Source: TMED27 sp045106175 | GTDB lineage: Bacteria > Pseudomonadota > Alphaproteobacteria > Micavibrionales > Micavibrionaceae | DNA length: 29,415 bases | Assembly (NCBI GenBank): GCA_045106175.1 | Contig: JBGCEF010000070.1 | Coordinates: 1 to 29,415, forward strand | Direction: 5' to 3' | In this document: in pieces, positions 21,439-29,376 of the stretch | How positions within the stretch are numbered: the first letter of the stretch is position 1 | How the letters are laid out: each line of letters begins with the position of its first letter | Made by a program: the position numbers and the translations under genes | Notes under the pieces: model-generated | What the model was told of the DNA's origin: nothing | The model's database searches: none | What the model saw: the letters and a program-made list of their open reading frames with translations, nothing else

Positions 21439-23853
21439 TCAATGACGAATTACGTCATCGCCCTTATTTTCTGCGGTTTCTGTAGATATATGCTCAATTC
21501 CTTCACGAGAATCACTATTTTGTGCATTTGGCATCTCAATTAGCGCGTGCGCAAGCACTTCTTCAATGGTTCTAACGGGCACAATTTCAATGTTTTTCTT
21601 AACAATCGCAGGAATATCAGGCAAATCCTTCTCATTTTCGGAGGGAATCAAGGCCTTTGTAATACCTGCGCGAAGTGCCGCTAAAAGCTTTTCTTTCAAT
21701 CCACCAATAGCTGTCACATTCCCACGAAGGTTAACCTCACCAGTCATGGCTATATCCTTATGAATCTCAATCCCTGTCAAAGACGACATAATAGCTGTCA
21801 CCATAGCCGCTCCTGCGGATGGCCCATCTTTAGGCGTCGCGCCTTCCGGCACATGCACATGAAGCTGCTTTTCTTTCAATTCATCATAATCAATTCCAAA
21901 TTGTGCAGCACGTGATTTAATAAGCATCTCGGCCACAGTGACAGATTCTTTCATCACATCCTTCAAATTACCCGTCACAGACAACTTGCCATCCTTACCG
22001 GGCATTGTAACCGCTTCAATAGATAAAAGATCACCACCAGATTCTGTGTAGGCCAAGCCATTAACAACGCCAACACGATTTTCATCCTCAATCTCACCAT
22101 AGCGGAATTTTTTGATGCCGGCATATTTACCAAGACTACGCGGCGTAATCGAAATTTTCTCTTTACCCTTCATCAAGATATCTTTGATCGCTTTACGACA
22201 TAAATTCGCAAGCTCACGCTCAAGATTACGCACACCCGCTTCACGTGTATAATAGCGAATAAGATCACGCACAGCATTATCACTGATTGAAAATTCTTTT
22301 TTCTTCAATCCCGCTGCTTTCATTTGTTTCGACAATAAATGACGTTTAACGATCTGCACCTTTTCATCTTCGGTATACCCAGAAATGCGAATAATTTCCA
22401 TACGATCCAACAACGGGCGCGGCATGGTCGCCAAATTATTGGCTGTACAAACAAACATGACATCCGAAAGATCGTAATCAATCTCCAAATAATGATCTTG
22501 GAATGTCGCATTTTGCTCAGGATCCAAAACCTCTAATAAAGCAGAGCTAGGATCACCACGATAATCCGAGCCTAACTTATCAATCTCATCGAATAAAAAG
22601 AGCGGATTAGTCGTTTTCGCCTTTTTCATACCCTGAATAACTTTACCAGGCATCGCGCCAATATATGTGCGCCGATGACCACGAATCTCACTCTCATCAC
22701 GCACACCACCAAGTGACATACGCACAAAGTTACGATTAGTTGCCCTAGCAATAGATTTACCAAGAGATGTCTTACCAACCCCTGGCGGCCCCATTAAACA
22801 TAGAATAGGCCCTTTAACTTTCTTTGTACGCTGTTGAACCGCAAGATATTCTAAAATGCGCTCTTTAACCTTCTCAAGACCATAATGATCCGTATCTAAA
22901 ACCTTCTGAGCCAGCTTAATATCTTTCTTAGTCCGGCTGCGCTTACCCCACGGCACATTAATAATCCAATCAAGGTAATTACGCACAACCGTGGCTTCGG
23001 CTGACATGGGGCTCATCTGACGTAATTTTTTAATTTCATTCTGCGCTCGCTCGCGCGCTTCCTTGGAAAGCTTGGTCTCTTCTATTTGCTTCTCAAGCTC
23101 GCCCATTTCATCAAGCTCACCATCACCATCACCAAGCTCTTTTTGAATAGCCTTCATCTGCTCATTCAAATAATACTCACGCTGAGTTTTCTCCATCTGG
23201 CGTTTTACGCGCGTTCGCACACGCTTTTCTACCTGAAGAACACCAATCTCACCTTCCATAAAAGAAAAGATCTTCTCTAAACGATCCTGAGTATTTGCAA
23301 ATTCAAGCAAGTCCTGCTTCTGATCAATTTTTAAGGCCAAATGCGATGCAATCGTATCGGCCATCTTTGATGGCTCTTCAATCTGATTAACTGATACAAT
23401 AACTTCGGGTGGAATTTTTTTGTTTAACTTTACATACTGCTCAAATTGCCCGACAACCGTGCGCGAAAGCGCTTCAAGCTCATCATTTGCAAGGCTGGCA
23501 TCCTTAATGACACTAACAGATGCCTCAAGATAATCTTTCTCAGATTTAAAAGAGGAAACTTTAACCCGCTCACCACCTTCAACAAGCACCTTAACAGTAC
23601 CATCGGGAAGCTTTAAAAGCTGTAGAATCGTGCCAACAACACCGACATCATAAAGATCTTCTGCTTTAGGGTCGTCTTCTGACGGTGATTTTTGTGTAAC
23701 AAGCAGGATCTGCTTGTCCGCCTGCATAACATGCTCAAGGGCATAAACAGATTTTTCTCTCCCCACAAACAAAGGAACAATCATATGCGGAAAAACCACA
23801 ATATCTCGTAATGGAAGTACTGCGTAACTTGTGTCTTTTGATCCACCCAACAT
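21439..23853 (-). CDS. lon: ATP-dependent protease Lon
   Basis: This is a cytoplasmic AAA+ serine protease that degrades misfolded and regulatory proteins. The product has 804 residues. The N-terminal substrate domain begins AVLPLRDIVVFPHMIVPLFV. Walker A is GPPGVGKTS near residue 355, and Walker B is LFLFDEIDK. The C-terminal protease domain has the catalytic Ser-Lys dyad at S679 (DGPSAGAAM) and K722, the same numbering as in E. coli. It is followed by hupB and preceded by clpP at a 111-nt gap that holds a candidate heat-shock promoter. No SD is obvious before the ATG. The last 30 residues are polar and variable. Confidence 0.98.
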   Translation of the reverse strand: MLGGSKDTSYAVLPLRDIVVFPHMIVPLFVGREKSVYALEHVMQADKQILLVTQKSPSEDDPKAEDLYDVGVVGTILQLLKLPDGTVKVLVEGGERVKVSSFKSEKDYLEASVSVIKDASLANDELEALSRTVVGQFEQYVKLNKKIPPEVIVSVNQIEEPSKMADTIASHLALKIDQKQDLLEFANTQDRLEKIFSFMEGEIGVLQVEKRVRTRVKRQMEKTQREYYLNEQMKAIQKELGDGDGELDEMGELEKQIEETKLSKEARERAQNEIKKLRQMSPMSAEATVVRNYLDWIINVPWGKRSRTKKDIKLAQKVLDTDHYGLEKVKERILEYLAVQQRTKKVKGPILCLMGPPGVGKTSLGKSIARATNRNFVRMSLGGVRDESEIRGHRRTYIGAMPGKVIQGMKKAKTTNPLFLFDEIDKLGSDYRGDPSSALLEVLDPEQNATFQDHYLEIDYDLSDVMFVCTANNLATMPRPLLDRMEIIRISGYTEDEKVQIVKRHLLSKQMKAAGLKKKEFSISDNAVRDLIRYYTREAGVRNLERELANLCRKAIKDILMKGKEKISITPRSLGKYAGIKKFRYGEIEDENRVGVVNGLAYTESGGDLLSIEAVTMPGKDGKLSVTGNLKDVMKESVTVAEMLIKSRAAQFGIDYDELKEKQLHVHVPEGATPKDGPSAGAAMVTAIMSSLTGIEIHKDIAMTGEVNLRGNVTAIGGLKEKLLAALRAGITKALIPSENEKDLPDIPAIVKKNIEIVPVRTIEEVLAHALIEMPNAQNSDSREGIEHISTETAENKGDDVIRH

Positions 23854-23894
23854 GGCTTATCCGATCTAATTTAGCTGGTTAATTTAGTATAAGG

Positions 23895-23928
23895 CTAAAA
23901 TGGCAATCATGCCCTATAAAATCAAGGG
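23895..23928 (-). promoter_or_regulatory. Candidate sigma-32 (heat-shock) promoter for lon
   Basis: On the minus strand CCCTTGAT (23921-23928) is followed 17 nt later by CCATTTTAG (23895-23903). This closely resembles the E. coli dnaK-type pattern CCCTTGAT then CCCCATTTAG. The transcript would start near 23888, about 35 nt before the lon ATG. That lon belongs to the heat-shock regulon is well established in proteobacteria; the site itself is my inference. Confidence 0.5.
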
Positions 23929-23964
23929 CACACATACTCATTTATAATAGGGTAAAAACCTTAC

Positions 23965-24624
23965 CTATTTCTTAGCATCTTTCTCGCCAAGATCATCAGG
24001 ATGACTTTCGACAACATTATCGATCAGCCCAAATTTCTTCGCTTCTGCCGCGCTCATGAAATTATCGCGCTCCATTGCACGTTCAATCACATCGAGCTTC
24101 TGCCCTGTATGGTAAACATACATGTCATTCAAACTCTCACGAAGGCGTAAAATCTCTTTCGCTTGAATTTCAATATCAGTGGCCTGACCACGCGCACCAC
24201 CTGATGGTTGGTGGATCATAATCCGTGAATTAGGCAAAGAATAACGATGACCTTTTTGCCCAGCCGTCAAAAGCAACGAACCCATTGACGCCGCCTGACC
24301 GATACATACCGTATGCACTTCTGGCTTGATATATTGCATCGTGTCGTAAACCGACAATCCAGCCGTCACAACACCACCAGGTGAATTAATATAAAACGAA
24401 ATCGGTTTTTTCGGGTTTTCTGATTCTAAAAACAGAAGCTGCGCACAAAGAAGGCTTGTAACATGGTCATGAACCTCTCCCGTAAGGAAAATAATACGCT
24501 CCTTTAATAAGCGTGAATAAATATCAAACGCACGCTCACCACGATTGGTTTGTTCAATCACGGTTGGAACCAATGTATTGTTATAAACTTCTAACGGGTC
24601 GCGTTCATTAAAATCTGCGGTCAT
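23965..24624 (-). CDS. clpP: ATP-dependent Clp protease proteolytic subunit
   Basis: This is the barrel-forming serine peptidase that works with ClpX or ClpA. The start is set at the ATG 24622-24624 (MTADFNERD), because AAGGAG at 24635-24640 lies 10 nt upstream of it. The earlier ATG at 24631-24633 is only 1 nt from that site. Counted from the earlier ATG (222 residues), the catalytic triad is S116 (GQAASMGS), H141 (RIMIHQPSGG) and D190 (MERDNFM). The acidic C-terminus ends DDLGEKDAKK. The gene is downstream of tig, but clpX does not follow: the next gene is lon. A minus-strand promoter should lie in 24634-24731, shared with a divergent small gene. Confidence 0.96.
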   Translation of the reverse strand: MTADFNERDPLEVYNNTLVPTVIEQTNRGERAFDIYSRLLKERIIFLTGEVHDHVTSLLCAQLLFLESENPKKPISFYINSPGGVVTAGLSVYDTMQYIKPEVHTVCIGQAASMGSLLLTAGQKGHRYSLPNSRIMIHQPSGGARGQATDIEIQAKEILRLRESLNDMYVYHTGQKLDVIERAMERDNFMSAAEAKKFGLIDNVVESHPDDLGEKDAKK

Positions 24625-24649
24625 GTGAATCATTCTCCTTAACTGATAC

Positions 24650-24714
24650 TCAAAAGTAACCAGCCACCTGCTTCACATCAACACATAAATGATATCTTGC
24701 ACAATTACTTTTGA
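24650..24714. repeat. 10-bp inverted repeat in the clpP upstream region
   Basis: TCAAAAGTAA (24650-24659) and TTACTTTTGA (24705-24714) are perfect reverse complements separated by 45 bp. They flank the region that should contain the clpP promoter and the start of the divergent small gene. Possible paired operator half-sites; no regulator is identified. Confidence 0.4.
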
Positions 24715-24731
24715 ATATGTAAATAATAACT

Positions 24732-25091
24732 ATGGATAATTTTAGAGACCTCAACGAATTTGATATATTATGCTCATTCAAAAAATCCGCAGCAATGAGG
24801 CGCCTACACATGCTCACAGAAAGGCGAAATATCGTAAAAATTAGCCTGATAAGATCGCTTCGCATTGCTGACACGACTTTTTTAGGGTTTAAAAATGCAA
24901 AACTATCAATAAAAAACAAAACAATATTAGATTGCGCAAAACTCTTAAACGCCAACGCTAACCATCTCACAGATCTCTCTATTTCTGATGAAGATGCAGT
25001 AACTGCAATAGCTTTAGAGCCTTTCGAGTTATATTTTGGTGTCAGAATTCACAAAGGAACGCCTTTATTACCACCACCAACGAAAGAATAG
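24732..25091 (+). CDS. Hypothetical small protein, 119 residues
   Basis: I do not recognise a family. The N-terminal half is basic and helical (AAMRRLHMLTERRNIVKISLIRSLR near 20-44), and the C-terminal half is acidic then hydrophobic (SISDEDAVTAIALEPFELYFGV near 84-105), ending in a proline run LLPPPTKE. The gene is on the plus strand between two minus-strand genes, divergent from clpP and convergent with tig, with its stop 11 nt before the tig terminator. No ribosome binding site is visible, so it could be a chance reading frame. I favour a real gene because the overlapping minus-strand frame looks worse and the 521-bp gap would otherwise be empty. Confidence 0.5.
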   Translation: MDNFRDLNEFDILCSFKKSAAMRRLHMLTERRNIVKISLIRSLRIADTTFLGFKNAKLSIKNKTILDCAKLLNANANHLTDLSISDEDAVTAIALEPFELYFGVRIHKGTPLLPPPTKE

Positions 25092-25101
25092 GAATAATAC
25101 A

Positions 25102-25129
25102 AAACAAAAAAGGCGCCAATCAGGCGCCT
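25102..25129 (-). terminator. Rho-independent terminator of tig
   Basis: On the minus strand AGGCGCC and GGCGCCT form a perfect 7-bp GC-rich stem with loop TGATT, followed by a run of T (TTTTTGTTTT). It is about 25 nt downstream of the tig stop, so tig transcription should largely end here and clpP needs its own promoter. Confidence 0.92.
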
Positions 25130-25154
25130 CTCATAAAAATCTTTAATAAAAAAA

Positions 25155-26600
25155 CTACTTTTTATCGTCTGATTTCTCTTTATCTTCCGGCTTTTTCTTA
25201 GCTGCACTTTTTTTAGGAGCAGCCTTCTTTTTCGGCTTCTCTTCCTTTTTGGCTTCTTTCTTATCCGAAGCATCATCATCTTCTTCTAAAATATTAGCCA
25301 ATACATCTGCTGTAACTTCTTTTTCACTTACATCAGCAAGCTCAAGAATGTAATCAACAACCTTATCTTCAAATAATGGCGCACGAAGTGATTCAACAGC
25401 ATTACGGTTTTTAGAATAATAATCGAAAACTTCTTTTTCCTGTCCCGGATATTTCTGGGCCTCACGAATAACGGCTTGCTGCAATTCTGGGTCAGCAACA
25501 GTAATATTCTGATCCGTTCCAACCTGAGATAAAATAAGGCCAAGACGAACACGACGCTCCGCAATCTCTTTAAACTCTTTTTCTTCTGCCTTCGTCAAAT
25601 CTTCACTCTCACCATTACGCTGACGATCCAACTTAATCTGATCTAAGATGTTCTGATTTTCCATCTCCAACATTGTTGGTGGGATTTCAAAATCATGTGC
25701 ATCATCAAGAAAATCAAGAAGATCCTTCTTAAGCGCCATGCGTGATTGACCTTCATATTCATTTTCCAACTGCTCACCTACAGCTTTCTTAAGCGCATCA
25801 ACGCTATCCATACCAAGAGTTTTTGCAAAATCTTCGTCGATCTGCGCTTCTGTCTCTTCATGAATTTCATGAATTTTCACATCAAAAATCGCTTCGCGCC
25901 CTGCAAGCTCTGCCGCCTGATACTGTTCAGGGAAAGAAACCTTAACCGCAACATCATCACCAGCCTTTTTGCCAACAAGCTGCTCTTCAAACCCAGGAAT
26001 AAACTGACCTGAACCAAGCTTAAGCTTAAAGCCTTCAGACTTCATACCATCATGATGAACATCATCATCAGCCGTACGACCATCAAAATCCATCAATACG
26101 GTATCACCGTCTTTTGTTTTGCGATCACCTTCAATCTTTTTTGTGCCTACATTATTTGCGGCAATACGTTTTAATGCATCTTCAATATCTGCATCAACTG
26201 CCTTCGCAACTGGCTTTGTCAATTTCGCTTTTTTAAAATCCGCAACCTTAAAGTCGGGAAGAACATCTACCGCCAATGTGTAAACAAGATCATTACCATC
26301 ACCGAAATCTTTGCTCTTAACTTCAATTTTTGGCTGCATCGCAGGTTTAATCTTCTGCTTATCCATGGCTTCTGATGACGTTTCATTAACCGCAGCTTCC
26401 AAAACCTCACCAAGGATCGCCTTACCGTAACGCTCTTTCAACATCTTCAACGGAACCTTACCTGGACGAAAACCAGGAATACGAACAGTCTTACCAACTT
26501 CTTGTAATTTCACATCAAGGCGAGCATCAATGTCATTCGCAGGAACAGTAATTTCTAGCTCGTGGGTCAAACCTTCGGACTTTAATTCTTTAACTTTCAT
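25155..26600 (-). CDS. tig: Trigger factor (ribosome-associated chaperone)
   Basis: This chaperone binds the ribosome exit tunnel and folds nascent chains; its middle domain is a peptidyl-prolyl isomerase. The product has 481 residues, about 50 more than E. coli. The ribosome-binding signature is GFRPGKVPLKMLKERYG (about 43-59). The FKBP-like domain spans roughly 150-245 (VLMDFDGRTADDD, GSGQFIPGFEEQLVGKKAGD). The rest is the helical C-domain. The extra length is a charged tail after residue 440 of Lys, Glu, Ala and Pro (for example EEKPKKKAAPKKSAAKKK), as often seen in alphaproteobacteria. A purine-rich AAGAAGAGA precedes the ATG. Confidence 0.97.
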   Translation of the reverse strand: MKVKELKSEGLTHELEITVPANDIDARLDVKLQEVGKTVRIPGFRPGKVPLKMLKERYGKAILGEVLEAAVNETSSEAMDKQKIKPAMQPKIEVKSKDFGDGNDLVYTLAVDVLPDFKVADFKKAKLTKPVAKAVDADIEDALKRIAANNVGTKKIEGDRKTKDGDTVLMDFDGRTADDDVHHDGMKSEGFKLKLGSGQFIPGFEEQLVGKKAGDDVAVKVSFPEQYQAAELAGREAIFDVKIHEIHEETEAQIDEDFAKTLGMDSVDALKKAVGEQLENEYEGQSRMALKKDLLDFLDDAHDFEIPPTMLEMENQNILDQIKLDRQRNGESEDLTKAEEKEFKEIAERRVRLGLILSQVGTDQNITVADPELQQAVIREAQKYPGQEKEVFDYYSKNRNAVESLRAPLFEDKVVDYILELADVSEKEVTADVLANILEEDDDASDKKEAKKEEKPKKKAAPKKSAAKKKPEDKEKSDDKK

Positions 26601-26686
26601 AGTATCTCTTCTTCATGTTATCGCACTACGCGAAACTTATTATGAGGTCAGCAAAGCAAACCATAGGCTTGTTTACCACTTAAAAA

Positions 26687-26763
26687 TGGGGCGACCGACG
26701 GGGCTCGAACCCGCGACGACTCGGATCACAACCGAGTGCTCTACCAGCTGAGCTACGGTCGCC
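26687..26763 (-). tRNA. tRNA-His (anticodon GTG)
   Basis: The gene is 77 nt including the extra 5' G (-1) and encoded CCA. G-1 pairs with C73, the histidine identity element, and the acceptor stem GCGACCG/CGGTCGC is perfect. The anticodon stem CTCGG/CCGAG encloses the loop TTGTGAT with GTG. The T-loop is TTCGAGC. A TTTTT run follows the CCA on the minus strand. Confidence 0.97.
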
Positions 26764-26831
26764 ACATATACAATGTGTTGGAATGTATAAAGTTTACATG
26801 CCCACAAGGTCAAGTAATTCTTTTGCGTGTT

Positions 26832-26865
26832 TTGACTTGATTTTACAATCGTTACGAATTATTGA
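26832..26865 (+). promoter_or_regulatory. Weak candidate promoter for tRNA-Leu
   Basis: TTGACT (26832-26837) and the overlapping TTGATT (26837-26842) are good -35 candidates. From TTGATT, a 17-nt spacer leads to TATTGA (26860-26865), a poor -10. The placement, 20 nt before the tRNA-Leu 5' end, is right for a tRNA promoter. The remaining sequence between the two tRNAs shows nothing else. Confidence 0.25.
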
Positions 26866-26884
26866 TACCGCCATAACCCAGTGT

Positions 26885-26969
26885 GCGGCTGTGGTGAAAT
26901 TGGTAGACACGCTAGATTTAGGTTCTAGTGCTTTAGGGCGTGGGGGTTCAAGTCCCTCCAGCCGCACCA
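26885..26969 (+). tRNA. tRNA-Leu (anticodon TAG)
   Basis: The gene is 85 nt, with the long variable arm of leucine tRNAs and encoded CCA. The acceptor stem GCGGCTG/CAGCCGC is perfect and the discriminator is A. The D-arm has GGTGAAATTGGTAGACACGC, the anticodon stem CTAGA/TCTAG encloses TTTAGGT with TAG, and the T-loop is TTCAAGT. An AT-only hairpin (ATCTTT/AAAGAT) and a T-rich stretch follow and may be a weak terminator. Confidence 0.97.
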
Positions 26970-27066
26970 TCTTTTCTCTAAAGATGATTTTGTTTAATAA
27001 GGTTTTAACTCAAAACTACCCCCTCGAAACAAAATATAAATTCCGTTAATTTACTTGCCAAGCCTA

Positions 27067-27108
27067 TGCAATCTTTTGCAAGATCAAATCATGCAAATAA
27101 TCTTGCAT
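27067..27108. promoter_or_regulatory. Clustered TGCAA dyads upstream of glnA
   Basis: Two inverted repeats lie 35-76 nt before the glnA ATG: TGCAA-TCTT-TTGCA (27067-27080) and ATGCAA-ATAATC-TTGCAT (27091-27108), with centres 26 bp apart. In addition TGCAAGAT (27077-27084) and ATCTTGCA (27100-27107) form a nested 8-bp repeat across both. This looks like an operator array. It does not match the NtrC consensus exactly, and I see no clean sigma-54 promoter. Confidence 0.45.
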
Positions 27109-27142
27109 CTCAGCGTTTGAACAAAAGCGACTTAAAAACCAC

Positions 27143-28567
27143 ATGACTTTTCAGTCTTTCAAAAAAGACACGGACTTCCTTAAATTTCTCAAAGACCAAG
27201 ACATTCAATTCATAGACATGAATTTCACCGATATGCGAGGTAAATGGCAACACACCGCAGAACATGTTAGCGCCTTTGATGCATCAAAAATTAAAGAAGG
27301 CATCTTTTTTGACGGCTCCTCCATCGCGGGATGGAAGAAGATTAATGAATCAGACATGCTTTTGAAACCAGACCTTACAAAAACATGCTTAGATCCCTTT
27401 GCCGCACAAAAGACAATCAAAGTCTTCTGCGACGTCATTGAACCTGAAACAGGCAAACCTTATGAACGCGATCCACGCTACATTGCTAAATCCGCTGAGG
27501 CACACCTCAAGAAAACAGGGATAGGCGACACAGTCTATTTTGGCCCTGAAGCAGAATTCTTTATTTTCGATGATGTAAAGGTTCATAACACACCTAATCA
27601 AATAGGCTTTGAAATTGATTACGAAGAATCTCCACAAAACAGCGGCAAATCTTATGTGACTGGCAATATGGGCCATCGCCCAAAAGTTAAAGGCGGCTAT
27701 TTCCCCGAAAGCCCTTTAGACAGTGCATCCGACATACGCGGAGAAATGGTAACCGTCATGCAAAGCATGGGTGTTAGCGTTGAAAAGCACCACCACGAAG
27801 TCGCCCCAGGCCAAAACGAAATCGGCATTAAATTTTCAACATTAACTGACTCCGCAGATAACATTCAGCTCTACAAACATGTCGTCCATAATGTCGCCAA
27901 CAGCTATGGCAAAAGCGCTACATTCTTACCCAAACCAGTTGTCGGTGATAACGGGTCCGGCATGCATTGCCATCAATCGATCTGGAAATCAAATTCTCCA
28001 CAATTTGCAGGTAAAGCATACGCAGGCCTTTCAGAAACCGCTTTGCATTACATTGGCGGCATCATCAAGCATGCCAAATCACTCAATGCCTTCACAAACC
28101 CCGCAACCAACAGCTATAAGCGCTTGGTCCCCGGGTATGAAGCACCGGTATTGCTCGCCTACTCCGCGCGCAACCGTTCCGCCAGCTGCCGCATTCCCTA
28201 TCCATCGTCACCGAACGCAAAACGTGTAGAAATTCGTTTCCCCGATGCAACAGCAAACCCATATCTTGCATTCGCTGCGCAGCTAATGGCTGGCTTAGAT
28301 GGTATTGAAAATAAAATTAACCCCGGCGAAGCGATGGAAGAGGATCTTTATGATCTAAGCCCAGAACAACTATCAAAAATTCCAACCGTTGCAGGATCAT
28401 TACGTGAAGCACTCGACAGCCTAAAATTGGATAATGAATACTTACTAAAAGGAAACGTATTCACACAAGCAATGATCGACGCTTATATAGATCTAAAAAT
28501 GGAAGAAGTTGAACTTTACGAAACAACAACACACCCGATTGAATATTATCTCTATTATTCAGCCTAA
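27143..28567 (+). CDS. glnA: Glutamine synthetase type I
   Basis: This enzyme makes glutamine from glutamate, ammonia and ATP, the entry point for nitrogen. It supplies the glutamine used by purQ in this window. The product has 474 residues, close to E. coli. Motifs in order are FDGSSIAGW (about 56-64), the metal site PEAEFFIFD, KHHHEVAPGQNEIG, GDNGSGMHCHQSIW, the NPATNSYKRLVPGYEAPV segment, and VEIRFPDATANPYLAFA. The adenylylation tyrosine is Y403 in EEDLYDLSPE, so the enzyme is of the GS-I beta type controlled by GlnE. The usual alphaproteobacterial neighbour glnB is not upstream; tRNA-Leu is. A dyad cluster lies in the leader. No SD precedes the ATG. Confidence 0.97.
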   Translation: MTFQSFKKDTDFLKFLKDQDIQFIDMNFTDMRGKWQHTAEHVSAFDASKIKEGIFFDGSSIAGWKKINESDMLLKPDLTKTCLDPFAAQKTIKVFCDVIEPETGKPYERDPRYIAKSAEAHLKKTGIGDTVYFGPEAEFFIFDDVKVHNTPNQIGFEIDYEESPQNSGKSYVTGNMGHRPKVKGGYFPESPLDSASDIRGEMVTVMQSMGVSVEKHHHEVAPGQNEIGIKFSTLTDSADNIQLYKHVVHNVANSYGKSATFLPKPVVGDNGSGMHCHQSIWKSNSPQFAGKAYAGLSETALHYIGGIIKHAKSLNAFTNPATNSYKRLVPGYEAPVLLAYSARNRSASCRIPYPSSPNAKRVEIRFPDATANPYLAFAAQLMAGLDGIENKINPGEAMEEDLYDLSPEQLSKIPTVAGSLREALDSLKLDNEYLLKGNVFTQAMIDAYIDLKMEEVELYETTTHPIEYYLYYSA

Positions 28568-28569
28568 AT

Positions 28570-29376
28570 TTAAATAAGTGGCTTCACGCCTTCAACTAAA
28601 AGCCTGAATGACTGGGTATTACGCGCCCAACTAGAATAATCATCATCACGCGATGGTGTTAAAAGAGATATGAAATAATAATATTCACCAGAATATAAAA
28701 CCGCGAGCCAATATTCGTAATCTTTAACAGACTGTTTTAAATCAAGCGCTCTGTAAGATTTAATTTCAATCACCTCTATATTCTCATGAACAGTAAAATC
28801 CTCATGTTCCTGAATCATATCCTGGACATTCAACTCTTCAACACTGGTATCATTTATAAATGTCTGAATATCGTCATCGATATCCTCAATGATATATTCC
28901 GTTAACAAATGAACCTGCATACGCCCCTTCAAAATCCTTTTGCTAGAATATTTATTGAGGGCCTCAACATTGAGAAGTGAAATTGACATCCTATCGGCAG
29001 AACGAAGAGGTTTAGCCTTTAGTTCCCATGAATCAGGATAATAAAGCTCAGATATATCCAAGAAACGATAAGGCGTCATTTTTTCAACAGGAGATGTATC
29101 AATATCCTCAAGTGAAAATGATTCAACGATTGGCAAAGCAACTTGTTCTTCTTCTTCCCAAGCATCCGAAGGTGCAACAAATTGTGCAAATATCACCTTA
29201 TCACCTGTCGTCTGCGCAACAGCCGTCGCAATATAAGTAATATCACGATTAATCAGAACATAAACGACCTCAACACGATGCTCATCAATGGTGCGAATAC
29301 CCTCGATTGTATAACCATTTTCAAGTAGATATAAGATTAACCATTGCTCCGCCTTAAGCTTATATTCCATCGCCAT
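28570..29376 (-). CDS. Hypothetical protein, 268 residues
   Basis: I do not recognise a family. There is no signal peptide or membrane helix. The N-terminal part (MEYKLKAEQWLILYLLENGY) is hydrophobic but reads as a soluble helix. A repeated beta pattern occurs in residues 28-70 and again in the C-terminal third (DYEYWLAVLYSGEYYYFISLLTPSRD in part, about 220-245), so two related modules are possible. The middle is strongly acidic (EEEEQVALP; IIEDIDDDIQTF). Starts at residues 1 and 3 are both ATG; AGGAG lies 19 nt upstream of the first, too far to decide. It converges with glnA, with 2 nt between the stops and no terminator between them. Confidence 0.7.
   Translation of the reverse strand: MAMEYKLKAEQWLILYLLENGYTIEGIRTIDEHRVEVVYVLINRDITYIATAVAQTTGDKVIFAQFVAPSDAWEEEEQVALPIVESFSLEDIDTSPVEKMTPYRFLDISELYYPDSWELKAKPLRSADRMSISLLNVEALNKYSSKRILKGRMQVHLLTEYIIEDIDDDIQTFINDTSVEELNVQDMIQEHEDFTVHENIEVIEIKSYRALDLKQSVKDYEYWLAVLYSGEYYYFISLLTPSRDDDYSSWARNTQSFRLLVEGVKPLI

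Noticed and set aside
24650..24970. 106-codon minus-strand frame upstream of clpP
   Set aside because: It has random-looking composition and occupies the clpP promoter region; the plus-strand frame is the better candidate.
25049..25279. Lys/Arg-rich 76-codon minus-strand frame
   Set aside because: It is a frame-shifted reading of the charged tail of trigger factor running through the tig terminator.
27067..27108. TGCAA repeats as a CRISPR array or sigma-54 promoter
   Set aside because: The units are too short and too close for CRISPR, and no GG-N10-GC pattern with proper context was found.
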